Below are positions 16,819-24,899 of a DNA stretch of 64,000 nucleotides, piece by piece (the first letter of the stretch is position 1; each line of letters starts with the position of its first letter). This DNA is from Microbacterium sp. SCN 70-27. GTDB taxonomy: Bacteria; Actinomycetota; Actinomycetes; Actinomycetales; Microbacteriaceae. Location: contig MEEK01000006.1 of assembly GCA_001724425.1 (NCBI GenBank), positions 53,654 through 117,653 of the forward strand. Direction: 5' to 3'. The position numbers and the translations under genes are program-made. A model generated the notes under the pieces. It had not been told where the DNA came from and made no database searches. It saw only the letters and a list, made by a program, of their open reading frames with translations.

Positions 16819-17934
16819 ATGGCCATCGACCAGCACGGCGACGCGAAGATCGGCGGCGTCTCGATCCGATCGCTTCCGAAGGTGTCGCTGCACGACCACC
16901 TCGACGGCGCGCTGCGGCCGCAGACGATCATCGACCTCGCCGATGCGGCCGGGCTCGACGTTCCCGAGACCGATGCCGCCGACCTCGCGGACTGGTTCGA
17001 GGACCAGAGCGACTCCGGCTCGCTCGTCGAGTACCTGAAGACCTTCGACCTGACGACCTCGGTCATGCAGACCGCCGACGGGCTCCGACGCGTCGCGAAG
17101 GAGTTCGTCGAGGACCTCGCCGCCGACGGGGTCATCTACGGGGAGGTGCGCTGGGCTCCCGAGCAGCACCTATCCGGCGGGCTCTCGCTCGAGGAGGCCG
17201 TCGAGGCCGTCCAGGAGGGGATCGAGGAGGGTGAGGACGTCGTCGACCGGTCCGGTCGGGACATCCGCGTCGGCCAGCTCGTCACCGCGATGCGGCACAC
17301 CGACCGGTCCCTGGAGATCGCGAAGCTCGCCGTGGAGTTCCGCGGTCGCGGGGCCGTCGGCTTCGACATCGCCGGTCCGGAGGACGGCTTCCTGCCGTCG
17401 CGGCACCGCGCGGCGTTCGACTATCTGGCATCCGAGTTCTTCCCGGTCACCGTGCACGCGGGGGAGGCCGCCGGGCTCGATTCGATCCGCTCGGCGCTCA
17501 TCGACGGGCGCGCGCTGCGGCTCGGGCACGGCGTGCGCATCGCCGAGGACCTCGAAGTCGTCCAGCAGCAGGGCGACGAGGTGCTCGTCACGTTCGGCGA
17601 CGTCGCACGCTGGGTGCGCGATCGGGAGATCCCGCTCGAACTGTCGCCGTCGTCGAACCTGCAGACCGGCGCGATCGCGCGCTGGGGGACCGCGCTCGAG
17701 GATCACCCGTTCGACCTGCTGTACCAGCTGGGCTTCGCCGTGACGGTGAACGTCGACAACCGGACGATGAGCCGCACGTCGCTCACGAGGGAGCTGTCGC
17801 TGCTCGCCGAGACCTTCGAGTACGGCCTGGACGACCTCGAGTCCTTCCAGCTGAACGCGGCGGCCGGGGCATTCCTCTCCGTCGAGGAGCGCGAAGAGCT
17901 CATCGAACTGATCGGCGAGGGCTTCGCCGCCTGA
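16819..17934 (+). CDS. add: Adenosine deaminase
   Basis: 371-residue amidohydrolase-fold enzyme converting adenosine or deoxyadenosine to inosine forms. Zinc and catalytic motifs are visible: HDHLDGAL near residue 24, VTVHAGEA with the HAGE motif, and VTVNVDNRTMSRT near the C-terminus with the conserved Asp pair. GAAGGAG lies 5 bases upstream of ATG 16819. It is the last gene of the nucleoside scavenging cluster; inosine would feed purine nucleoside phosphorylase at 34.2 kb. Confidence 0.96.
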   Translation: MAIDQHGDAKIGGVSIRSLPKVSLHDHLDGALRPQTIIDLADAAGLDVPETDAADLADWFEDQSDSGSLVEYLKTFDLTTSVMQTADGLRRVAKEFVEDLAADGVIYGEVRWAPEQHLSGGLSLEEAVEAVQEGIEEGEDVVDRSGRDIRVGQLVTAMRHTDRSLEIAKLAVEFRGRGAVGFDIAGPEDGFLPSRHRAAFDYLASEFFPVTVHAGEAAGLDSIRSALIDGRALRLGHGVRIAEDLEVVQQQGDEVLVTFGDVARWVRDREIPLELSPSSNLQTGAIARWGTALEDHPFDLLYQLGFAVTVNVDNRTMSRTSLTRELSLLAETFEYGLDDLESFQLNAAAGAFLSVEEREELIELIGEGFAA

Positions 17935-18062
17935 CCCCGCCCGCGGCTCCTTCCCTGGCCGCGGCTCTTTCCCGGGCAGCTCTTACCCGGGCCCGCGTCC
18001 TTCCCGCACCGCGCAGGCCCGAACGGGCCGCTCCGTTCTCCGGGTCTTCGCGCGCCCGCCGT

Positions 18063-18142
18063 CCGAACTCCTCCAGTTTCCCCAGCTGACCCCGCGACAC
18101 GCCGCTGCGAGGGACCGGCCGCCCCGGATTGGAGGAGTTCGG
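18063..18142. repeat. 80-bp palindromic element, copy A
   Basis: Bounded by the 13-bp inverted arms CCGAACTCCTCCA (18063-18075) and TGGAGGAGTTCGG (18130-18142). The 54-bp interior is about 80 percent identical to copy B, including CCAGCTGACCCCGCGACACG. The stem would extend by a G-T and a T-A pair. See copies B, C and D. Confidence 0.9.
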
Positions 18143-18225
18143 AACACCCGACGTCAGTTCCGGGCGCGGGCCCATCCGTGCGAACTCCGGCGCTCCGGCC
18201 CGCCGTGTCTTCCCCCGACCGTCGC

Positions 18226-18305
18226 CCGAACTCCTCCAGTTTCTCCAGCTGACCCCGCGACACGCCGTCGTGAGGCGCCGGCCGCGCCGGATTGGAGGAG
18301 TTCGG
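18226..18305. repeat. 80-bp palindromic element, copy B
   Basis: The same 13-bp arms at 18226-18238 and 18293-18305, extended by one C:G pair outward. The interior contains a second inverted pair around GGCGCCGGCCGCGCC. It ends 11 bases from the stop codon of the DUF559 gene and could also serve as its 3' hairpin. Confidence 0.9.
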
Positions 18306-18316
18306 GACGCGCGCTC

Positions 18317-19168
18317 TCAGCCCCGACGAGCGTGGGCGAGCACGTCCCGCATCGTCGCGACCATGTCGTCGTGGGCGTACAGGATGTCTTCGGCCAGCGG
18401 GCGGACAGTGGTGTAGCCGAGGCGGGCTGCCGCCAGGTCGCGACGCAGGTCCTTGCGCCGCACGGTCCAGTCGGAGTGATACTCCTTGCTATCGCACTCG
18501 ACGATGAGCCAGCCGTCCACGAGCAGGTCGACGCGTCCGACGCCGGGGATCACCACCTGGACCTCGACATGATGCCCGAGCGCGCGTAGCAGGAGCCGCA
18601 TGAGTGATTCGGAGCCCGCCTCCGACTGCGGGTCGAGGAGCGGACGTAGCGAGCAATAGCGTTCGGGGAGCCGCCGGAAGACCTCGGCGATGGTCGGCCC
18701 GTGCAGAAATCCCTGATGCCACGCCGAGTCGAGTGTGGCGATGGCGTCGCGCGGCGACTGGCAGCGCACCGCCGAGACGACCGCGTCGATGACATCGGTC
18801 GTGAGGGCTCCGGTATCGCGGAGATCCGGTTCTCGCCAGTGCGCGGCGACGTAGTCGGGGCGAGGAGGAAGACGGCTGGCTCCGCGGTCGATGTGTAGGT
18901 GCAGCGTTTGGTGATCTCGCACGAACACGCCGAGGGCGTGGAGCAGCGAGACACAGCCGAGGCGGCCACCATAGCGCGCGGCGGTGACGAGGCGATGATC
19001 TGTCTCGGCGGCGACGTAGCGTCCTGTGCGCACACGGAGGAGATGGCCGCAGGCCACCTGACTACGCAAGCGGAGTTTGCCGATGCCCTGCGCACGCAGT
19101 TCGGCGGTGGTGAGGGATCGCGCCGTGAGCAGCGCCTCGGGGCGGATGGTGAGACTCGGATTCGACAT
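18317..19168 (-). CDS. DUF559 endonuclease-like protein with N-terminal AbiEi/wHTH-like region
   Basis: 283 residues from ATG 19168; a GTG at 19180 is an alternative and neither has a clear ribosome site. The N-terminal half (TTAELRAQGIGKLRLRSQ, then GRYVA...RLGCVSLLHALGVF) resembles the winged-helix region seen in AbiEi-type antitoxin-like proteins. The C-terminal third has GRVDLLVDGWLIVECDSKEY and a following RRKDLRRD...LGYTTVRPLAEDI, matching DUF559 of the Vsr/PD-(D/E)XK nuclease superfamily. Candidate metal residues are the Asp of GRVDLL and the Glu-Cys-Asp segment. It is flanked by two palindromic elements on each side. Activity and target are unknown; an invertase-like or repair role is inference. 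Confidence 0.8.
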   Translation of the reverse strand: MSNPSLTIRPEALLTARSLTTAELRAQGIGKLRLRSQVACGHLLRVRTGRYVAAETDHRLVTAARYGGRLGCVSLLHALGVFVRDHQTLHLHIDRGASRLPPRPDYVAAHWREPDLRDTGALTTDVIDAVVSAVRCQSPRDAIATLDSAWHQGFLHGPTIAEVFRRLPERYCSLRPLLDPQSEAGSESLMRLLLRALGHHVEVQVVIPGVGRVDLLVDGWLIVECDSKEYHSDWTVRRKDLRRDLAAARLGYTTVRPLAEDILYAHDDMVATMRDVLAHARRG

Positions 19169-19270
19169 GCCGGTCAGCACAGCACTGTCCCGGATGCCGT
19201 GCTGCGCGATAACCCCGTTCTGTGGGTGAATCGCGGGAACTCGCGGCTGGGGAGAGGGCGTTCTCCGGGC

Positions 19271-19350
19271 CCGAACTCCTCCGGCTTTCGCGGATGCGGG
19301 GCGGATTCGGCGGCCTCGGCAGGGTGTCAGCCGGGACTGGAGGAGTTCGG
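19271..19350. repeat. 80-bp palindromic element, copy C
   Basis: Arms CCGAACTCCTCCG (19271-19283) and TGGAGGAGTTCGG (19338-19350). The single A-to-G change leaves a G-T wobble, and the stem extends outward by two GC pairs. The interior differs from A/B but its reverse complement contains GGCTGACACCC, like CAGCTGACCCC in A/B. This suggests opposite orientation. The 308-bp gap 19181-19488 otherwise holds no gene. Confidence 0.88.
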
Positions 19351-19453
19351 GCGCGGTGGTGCTGCGGTGCTGCGGGGGGAGGTATCTCGGGTGCGGCGGG
19401 CCGAGGCGCGGCGGCGGCGGGATAAGCCGGGGGAGAGGCGGTCCCGTGGTGAC

Positions 19454-19533
19454 CCGAACTCCTCCAGATGGGAGGCGTGAGTGGCGAATCAGTGGCCGCG
19501 CGGGCGGTGGCAGGCCGAAGTGGAGGAGTTCGG
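19454..19533. repeat. 80-bp palindromic element, copy D, overlapping the SDR 3' end
   Basis: Arms CCGAACTCCTCCA (19454-19466) and TGGAGGAGTTCGG (19521-19533), extended outward to a perfect 15-bp stem. The SDR gene stop (19489) lies inside this element, so the last residues of that protein are encoded by the repeat. Confidence 0.9.
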
Positions 19534-20607
19534 GTGGGCGGCGCGGGGTGAGTCGGCGGTGCGGGGTGAGTCGGCGGCGCGGGGTGAGTCGGCGGCGCGG
19601 GGAAGGCGGGCGGCGCCGGGAGGGCGGGCGGCGCCGGGAGGGCGGGCGGCGCGGGGAGGGCGGGCGACGTCGGGGTGAGTCGCGAGGTAGGCGTCGAACG
19701 CCTCGCGGGAGGTGCGGGCGGGGGTGAAGCCGAACTCGGCTTTCAGGGCGTCGTTCGCGAGAACCGGGCGGTAGCGCAGGAACCGCACCTGCTCGGGCCC
19801 GTGCACCGTGAGTCGGAACGCGCGCCCCACCTGCAGCACCAGGCCGAGGACGGATGCCGGGACCGTCAGCACCGGCTTGCCGAGTCGCGCCGCGATCTCG
19901 TGCACCGTCATGCGCCCGTCTCCCGCGACGTTGTAGATGCCGGGCGGGCCGTCCGTCGCGGCGCGCGCCATCGCCCCGGCCACATCATCGACCCAGATGA
20001 ACACGAACGGCGAGTCCGAGCCCCGCACGGCGAGGATGCGCGGGCCGTCCCACAGCGCCGTGATCTGGTTCTGGACAGTGGGGCCGAGGATCGTCCCGAT
20101 CCGGAAGACCACCTGCTCGAGCTCCGGATGCTCCGCACGGTGGATGGTGAGCATCTCCTCCACGAGTCGCTTGTGCTTGGAGTAGGCGAACTCGTCATTG
20201 CCGCGGATCGGGTCGCTCTCCCGCAACCACGCGGGGTTGTCGGGGTGATAGCCGTAGGCCGCGCCCGAGGACGAGACGACGATCCGTCTGATGCCCGCGG
20301 CGACGCACGCCTCCAGCACGTGCCGCGACCCGTCCACGTCGACGCGGTACTCGAGGTCGTGGTCGCGGCCGGGGTTCACGATCGCGGCGAGATGCACGAC
20401 GACGTCGATGCCATGGCGCTCGAGCAGCGGTGCGAGCGCCCCCGCGCGCGTCACATCGCATTCTTCGTACACGACGCCCGCCAGAGGTTCCGCCGGGAGA
20501 CGCACGTCTCCAGCGACGACGAGGTCGACGTCCTCGCGGGCGACGAGGGCGGATGCCACGTGCGTGCCGAGGAACCCCGCGCCGCCCGTGATGAGCACCC
20601 GGGTCAC
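19489..20607 (-). CDS. NAD-dependent epimerase/dehydratase (extended SDR) with repeat-derived C-terminal tail
   Basis: 372 residues. TGGAGFLGTH near the N-terminus is the extended-SDR NAD(P) motif, VSSSGAAYG holds the catalytic Ser region, and YSKHK is the catalytic Tyr-x-x-x-Lys. The substrate is unknown; it resembles UDP-sugar epimerase or dihydroflavonol-reductase-like SDRs. The enzyme body appears to end near residue 315 (DAYLATHPD). The remaining 55 or so residues are six-residue repeats (AARPPG, AADSPR) from an 18-bp minisatellite, then a tail from element D. GTG 20607 overlaps the symporter stop by four bases, making it the last gene of a three-gene operon. Confidence 0.85.
   Translation of the reverse strand: MTRVLITGGAGFLGTHVASALVAREDVDLVVAGDVRLPAEPLAGVVYEECDVTRAGALAPLLERHGIDVVVHLAAIVNPGRDHDLEYRVDVDGSRHVLEACVAAGIRRIVVSSSGAAYGYHPDNPAWLRESDPIRGNDEFAYSKHKRLVEEMLTIHRAEHPELEQVVFRIGTILGPTVQNQITALWDGPRILAVRGSDSPFVFIWVDDVAGAMARAATDGPPGIYNVAGDGRMTVHEIAARLGKPVLTVPASVLGLVLQVGRAFRLTVHGPEQVRFLRYRPVLANDALKAEFGFTPARTSREAFDAYLATHPDVARPPRAARPPGAARPPGAARLPRAADSPRAADSPRTADSPRAAHPNSSTSACHRPRGH
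19543..19668. repeat. 18-bp minisatellite, seven units, in frame with the SDR gene
   Basis: Seven contiguous 18-bp units: three of GCGGGGTGAGTCGGCGGY type and four of GCSGGGARGGCGGGCGRC type. Each encodes six residues on the minus strand, so copy-number change keeps the frame. It abuts palindromic element D. Confidence 0.88.
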
Positions 20608-21677
20608 GTCGGCGCCCCCGTGTCGCCGCCGGGCCTGCCGTACCCGGCATCGGGGCCGTGCCGGTCGGATCCCGCTCGGCCGCCCCCGCGACCGCCCTCG
20701 CCGTCCTCACCGCGCCGCGTGTCCGTGCCGCCCCCGCGCCCGCCCCCGCGCCGCGTCGCGTCGCCCTGCGCCGAGCCGGTGCGTGCCTTCGTGTGCCGCG
20801 CCCACAGGGCGGCGACGACGAGGCCCGCGATGATGTCCCAGATGCCCCACCAGCCCGCGACGATCGCCATGCCGCCGAGCCCGCCGAAGAAGGTGAAGAT
20901 GAGTCCGAGGCCGAGCCCCGCGTTCCGGATGCCGACTTCGAAGGTCATCGCCTTCCGCTCCCGCGTGCCGAGACCACCCGCGGCGGCGGTCGTCCAGCCG
21001 ATCGCGAGTGCCACCGCATCGTGGATCGTGACGGCCAGGAGGATGATCCCGAGGAACGCGACGAAGTACTGCCAGTTGCCCGCGAGCGCGGCGCCGATGA
21101 AGGCGAGGAGGGCGAGCAGTGAGAACCACTTTACGAAGGGCTGCACCCGCGCGGCGAGGCCGGGCAGGCGGTTCCGGACGGTGAGCCCGACGGCGAACGG
21201 CAGCCCGATGATGAGCAGGATCTCCAGGAGCATCTGCCAGCCGTTGAGCGACACGACGTGCAGCAGCGCCCTCGTGTCGGTGCGTAGCGACCCCCAGAAG
21301 GCGACGGAGATCGGCAGCACGAGGATGTAGATCAGGTTCGAGACCGCCGTCATCGACACCGACAGCGCGACGTTCCCGCCGGAGCGGTGCGTCAGCACCT
21401 GAGAGATGTTCCCGGGCGGACAGCACGCCACGAGGATCATGCCGAGTGCCATGGATGCCGTCACCGGAAGCACGAGCGTGAGCACGAACGTCACGGCCGG
21501 TAGCACGAGCAGCTGTGCGATGATCGCGACGATCATGGGCCTCGGCTTGCGCGCGACGACCTTGAAGTCATCCACCGTGACGTCGAGCGCGACGCCGAGC
21601 ATGATGAGCGCGAGGACGACGTTCAGGGCGACGAGTGTCGACGGGGTGAAGTTGAGGATGATGTCGTCGGGGTTCAT
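20604..21677 (-). CDS. Bile acid:sodium symporter (BASS/SBF) family transporter
   Basis: 357 residues from ATG 21677, overlapping the monooxygenase stop by four bases. It has nine or ten hydrophobic segments with family motifs VACCPPGNISQVLTHRSGGN (sodium site) and EVGIRNAGLGLGLIFTFF. Bacterial members transport organic anions such as bile acids, pantoate or keto acids with Na+. The last 50 or so residues (TRRGGGRGGGTDTRRGED onward) are Gly/Arg/Asp low complexity and probably a disordered cytoplasmic tail. The partnership with an oxidase and an SDR suggests uptake of a substrate that they modify. Confidence 0.9.
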   Translation of the reverse strand: MNPDDIILNFTPSTLVALNVVLALIMLGVALDVTVDDFKVVARKPRPMIVAIIAQLLVLPAVTFVLTLVLPVTASMALGMILVACCPPGNISQVLTHRSGGNVALSVSMTAVSNLIYILVLPISVAFWGSLRTDTRALLHVVSLNGWQMLLEILLIIGLPFAVGLTVRNRLPGLAARVQPFVKWFSLLALLAFIGAALAGNWQYFVAFLGIILLAVTIHDAVALAIGWTTAAAGGLGTRERKAMTFEVGIRNAGLGLGLIFTFFGGLGGMAIVAGWWGIWDIIAGLVVAALWARHTKARTGSAQGDATRRGGGRGGGTDTRRGEDGEGGRGGGRAGSDRHGPDAGYGRPGGDTGAPT

Positions 21678-23071
21678 CGCGCCGTCTTCCGCGCCGAGTC
21701 GAACGCCGAGCCGGCCGCCGACCCGCCGGCCGAGCCGCCCCGCCGCCCCGCCCGCCGCGAAACGCGCCCCCCGCTCTCCCCGCGGAGCGCCGCGATCGCC
21801 TTCCGCACGGCGCCCCGGTAGGCATCCTTGTTCACGTAGTACGACATGCGGGCGAGCCCCAGGTACCGGTACCCGCCGGTGAGGTCGGGCCAGGGCTCGT
21901 CGGCGACGGCCGCGCGGAGCTCCGCCTGGCGCGCGGGCGGCGCGCTGAGGTAGGCGGCGATCAGTTCGGCCTGCTCGTAGCGCCCCTGCCAGCCGATCCC
22001 GGATGCCTCGATCATCCCCATCACGTACAGCCCGTTGAACGATGGCGGGAAGATGTTGAGGTAGAGGGTCGGGGCCGTGCCCGTCCAGTTCACGGCGGCA
22101 CGGTCGACGAACGGGTAGTCGAGGGTGTATCCGGTGGCGAGGAGCACGGTGTCGTACTCCCCGTTCGTCCCATCGCGAAAGTGCACCGTGCGCCCGTCGA
22201 ACCGGTCGACGTCCGCGCGGATGCGGAGGTCGCCCTGCCCGAGGTGGTTCAGCACGAGCGTGTTGACGATCGGGTGCGACTCGTAGATCCGGTAGTCGGG
22301 CTTCGGAAAGCCGAACCGCACCGGATCGCCCGTGAAGGCCCGGAGCACCCGCGTGTCGATGAGCTGCTTGAGGCGCGCCGGCAGGGGCCTTCCCTGGTTG
22401 AGGGTGTCGGAGGGCTTGCCGAACAGGTACCGCGGCACGAAGTAGTAGCCGCGGCGCACGCTCATGTCGACGGATGCCGCGTGGTGCACGGCATCCACGG
22501 CGATGTCGCAGCCGGAGTTGCCGGCCCCGACGATGAGGACGCGTCTTCCGTCGAGCTGCCGCGCGCTCTTGTACTGCGAGGTGTGGAAGATCTCGCCCGT
22601 GAACTCCCCGCGGAAGGTGGGGATCGACGGTTCGGCGAGTGTGCCGTTGGCGAGGATGACGGCGTCGAACAGTTCGGTCGCCTCGCCGTCCGGCCCCGTC
22701 GAGGTGATCTCCCAGCCATCGCCGGCTCGGGCGACGTCGGTGACGCGGGTCTCGAACCGGAAGTGCTCCGTGAGGCCGAAGTGGTCGGCGAAGCCCCGGA
22801 AGTAGTCGATGAGCACGCGGTGGCTCGGGTAGTCGGCATCCGTCTGCATCGGATACTCGGCGAACTGCGTCGTCGTGCGCGAGGAGATGAGGTGCGCGGA
22901 CTCGTACATCGTCGAGCGCGGGTTGTCGATGTCCCAGAGGCCGCCGACGCCGCGGGATGCCTCGAACCCCGTGAACGCGATACCCGCCTTCTGCAGGGCG
23001 CGCGCGGCCGACAGGCCGGATGGTCCCGCGCCGATGATGGCGCACCGGCGCGCTGGTGTGGTCTGCGTCAT
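21674..23071 (-). CDS. Flavin-containing monooxygenase (class B)
   Basis: 465 residues from ATG 23071, with GGGGAG 5 bases upstream; a longer in-frame start at 23128 is rejected. FAD motif IGAGPSGLSAARAL is at the N-terminus, FTGEIFHTSQY is the FMO signature FxGxxxHxxxY near residue 150, and VGAGNSGCD is the NADPH Rossmann motif. Products of this family oxygenate S, N or C (Baeyer-Villiger) centres using NADPH and O2. It is first in the operon with the symporter and SDR. The C-terminus (about 35 residues) is Gly/Ser/Arg-rich. The substrate is unknown. Confidence 0.92.
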   Translation of the reverse strand: MTQTTPARRCAIIGAGPSGLSAARALQKAGIAFTGFEASRGVGGLWDIDNPRSTMYESAHLISSRTTTQFAEYPMQTDADYPSHRVLIDYFRGFADHFGLTEHFRFETRVTDVARAGDGWEITSTGPDGEATELFDAVILANGTLAEPSIPTFRGEFTGEIFHTSQYKSARQLDGRRVLIVGAGNSGCDIAVDAVHHAASVDMSVRRGYYFVPRYLFGKPSDTLNQGRPLPARLKQLIDTRVLRAFTGDPVRFGFPKPDYRIYESHPIVNTLVLNHLGQGDLRIRADVDRFDGRTVHFRDGTNGEYDTVLLATGYTLDYPFVDRAAVNWTGTAPTLYLNIFPPSFNGLYVMGMIEASGIGWQGRYEQAELIAAYLSAPPARQAELRAAVADEPWPDLTGGYRYLGLARMSYYVNKDAYRGAVRKAIAALRGESGGRVSRRAGRRGGSAGGSAAGSAFDSARKTAR

Positions 23072-23134
23072 TGCTCTCCCCAGCCTCCGGCGACCTCGTC
23101 GTCGCCGGATCGTGCCGTGCAGGCACACCCCGAT

Positions 23135-23150
23135 GTTAGCGTGCGCTAAC
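23135..23150. promoter_or_regulatory. TetR-type operator candidate upstream of the monooxygenase operon
   Basis: GTTAGC-GTGC-GCTAAC, a 6+4+6 inverted repeat 64 bases before the monooxygenase ATG. On the minus strand it overlaps TAACAT, a plausible -10. Its form is typical of TetR-family sites in actinobacteria. No TetR gene is adjacent, so the regulator would act from elsewhere. Confidence 0.6.
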
Positions 23151-23176
23151 TGGCCCCGCCTCTCCGCGGGGTCTGC

Positions 23177-24328
23177 TCAGCCGATCTCGGCTTGTCGCGC
23201 GCGCACGACCTCTTCGACCTTCGCGAAGAGCGGATGCTCGGGGTCGAGCCCCGTCACCGAGGCGGTGAACGTCGCCGCGTCCTCGGCGCGCAATCGGCGC
23301 TGGAGTTCCACCGACTGTTCATCGGACGGCTCATCGAACTCCAGCGCCGCCCCCATCGCGGCGATGAGCGCGGAGGTCGACAGTCCCCGCTCGGCGGCGG
23401 CGGCGGCAGGTCCTACGAACCTCTCGTGGCGGGAGAGCTTGCGCAGCGGTTGGCGCCCGACCCGCCCGACCGTGTCGGGCAGGGCGGGATTCGCGAAACG
23501 GCGGAGGATCGTCGCACGATACTCGGCGAGGTCCGCCGCATCCAGTCCGTGCACGGCCTCGAGCAGGGCCGAGGTCTCCTCGAGCGTGGCGGCGACCTTC
23601 GCGGCGATCTCGGGATCGGCGAGGGCGTCGGAGATCTTCTCGATGCCGGCCTGCGCCCCGAAGTAGGCGGTCGTGGCGTGGCCGGTGTTGACCGTGAACA
23701 GCTTCCGCTCGATGTACGGGGCGAGGTCGTCGACGAAGTGCGCGCCGGGAATGTGCGGGGGAGTGGCTCCGAACGGGGCGCGTTCGATCGCCCACTCGAA
23801 GAACGGCTCGACGGTGACGTCGACACCCGCGCCCGCCGGCTGCGCGGGGACGATCCGGTCGACGGCCGTGTTGGCGAACACGGCGCGGGCCGACAGGGCA
23901 TCCCACGCGTCGCCCGCCTGTTCGCGCATCTGGTCGCGCAGGGTGTCGGTCGCCCCGATGGCGTTCTCGCAGGCCATGATCTGCAGCGGCGGCGCCGACG
24001 GGTCGCGAAGCGCGAGCCCCGCGACGATGTGCGGCGCGACGAAGCGCAGGATCGTCGGCCCGACGGCCGTCGTGACGACGTCCGCCGTCGCCACCTCATC
24101 GGCGACGGCCTGGGGGTCGACCTGGCTGTTGATCGCCCGGAATCCGGTGACGACCTTGTCGGTTCCTCCCTCGCCGACTTCGTGCACGGTGTACTCCGAG
24201 GCGGCGTTGATGGCATCGACGAGAGGGGCGGACACGTCCGAGAAGACGAGGTCGTAGCCGCCCTCGTGCAGCAGCAACCCGACGAAGCCGCGCCCGATGT
24301 TCCCGGCGCCGAAGTGGACGGCCTTCAT
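23177..24328 (-). CDS. mtlD: Mannitol-1-phosphate 5-dehydrogenase
   Basis: 383-residue polyol dehydrogenase oxidising mannitol-1-phosphate to fructose-6-phosphate with NAD+. The N-terminus [17 protein letters not shown] is the family's NAD motif, and VDRIVP and [10 protein letters not shown] match the conserved substrate region including the catalytic Lys. ATG 24328 was chosen over GTG 24337 because the protein normally starts MKAVHFG and GAGGTG lies 8 bases upstream. It is the last gene of the mannitol PTS operon, 10 bases after mtlF. Confidence 0.96.
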   Translation of the reverse strand: MKAVHFGAGNIGRGFVGLLLHEGGYDLVFSDVSAPLVDAINAASEYTVHEVGEGGTDKVVTGFRAINSQVDPQAVADEVATADVVTTAVGPTILRFVAPHIVAGLALRDPSAPPLQIMACENAIGATDTLRDQMREQAGDAWDALSARAVFANTAVDRIVPAQPAGAGVDVTVEPFFEWAIERAPFGATPPHIPGAHFVDDLAPYIERKLFTVNTGHATTAYFGAQAGIEKISDALADPEIAAKVAATLEETSALLEAVHGLDAADLAEYRATILRRFANPALPDTVGRVGRQPLRKLSRHERFVGPAAAAAERGLSTSALIAAMGAALEFDEPSDEQSVELQRRLRAEDAATFTASVTGLDPEHPLFAKVEEVVRARQAEIG

Positions 24329-24338
24329 GTCACCCACC

Positions 24339-24776
24339 TCAGTCGTTCACCGTCGACAACAGTGCGAAAAGCTCCTCGGGGGTATCGGCCGCTTTGAGCT
24401 CCGCGACCTCGTCCTCCTCCGAGAAGATGAGCGCGATATGCGACAGGATGTCGAGGTGTTCGTCGCCCTTGCCGGCGATGCCGACGACGAAGGTCACCTT
24501 CTCGCCGTCCCAGTCGACGCCGCCGTCGTAGCGCACGAACGACAGGGCGGAATCGAGGATCGCATCCTTCGTCTCATTCGTGCCGTGCGGGATGGCGAGC
24601 TCGTTGCCCATGTAGGTGGACACGGCCTGCTCGCGCTGGAGCATGGCGTCGAAGTACGCGGGGGTGACGGCACCGGCATCCTGCAGGATCCCGGCCGCCT
24701 CCCGCATCGCCTCCTCCTTGCTCACCGAGCCGGGGTGTATGCGGATCTGTCCGACGTTGAGGACGCTGCGTGACAT
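24339..24776 (-). CDS. mtlF: PTS mannitol-specific EIIA component
   Basis: 145-residue PTS_EIIA_2 domain protein receiving phosphate from HPr and passing it to EIIB. The active-site His64 lies in [11 protein letters not shown]. The start is ATG 24776; the longer upstream frame is Pro/Arg-rich and not conserved. It sits between mtlA and mtlD, the order seen when mannitol EIIA is a separate protein. Confidence 0.95.
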   Translation of the reverse strand: MSRSVLNVGQIRIHPGSVSKEEAMREAAGILQDAGAVTPAYFDAMLQREQAVSTYMGNELAIPHGTNETKDAILDSALSFVRYDGGVDWDGEKVTFVVGIAGKGDEHLDILSHIALIFSEEDEVAELKAADTPEELFALLSTVND

Positions 24777-24899
24777 CTTCTGCTCTTTTCCGTGTCTGAG
24801 TGGTGGGTCTGGTGGGATCTGCGTGAGAGTCTGCCGAAACGGCGGAATGCCGCGTGGCCGGGGGCATCGCGCCTGCCCGGCCACGCGGGGTCGACCCGC

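Larger units (their letters stand above)
17935..18316. other. 382-bp non-coding region holding palindromic elements A and B
   Basis: No credible gene. After add there is a direct repeat of CGCGGCTC(C/T)TTCCC and a CCCGGG...CCCGGG pair, then two 80-bp elements listed separately. A degenerate half-element (CGAACTCCGG at 18181) lies between them. The junction marks where the sequence leaves the conserved core gene order. Confidence 0.6.

Noticed and set aside
19543-19668. Possible CRISPR-like array
   Set aside because: Units are contiguous 18-bp tandem repeats with no spacers; it is a minisatellite within a gene.
23072-23128. N-terminal extension of the flavin monooxygenase
   Set aside because: The added residues are Arg-rich and unlike the family; ATG 23071 has a strong ribosome site and starts just before the FAD motif.
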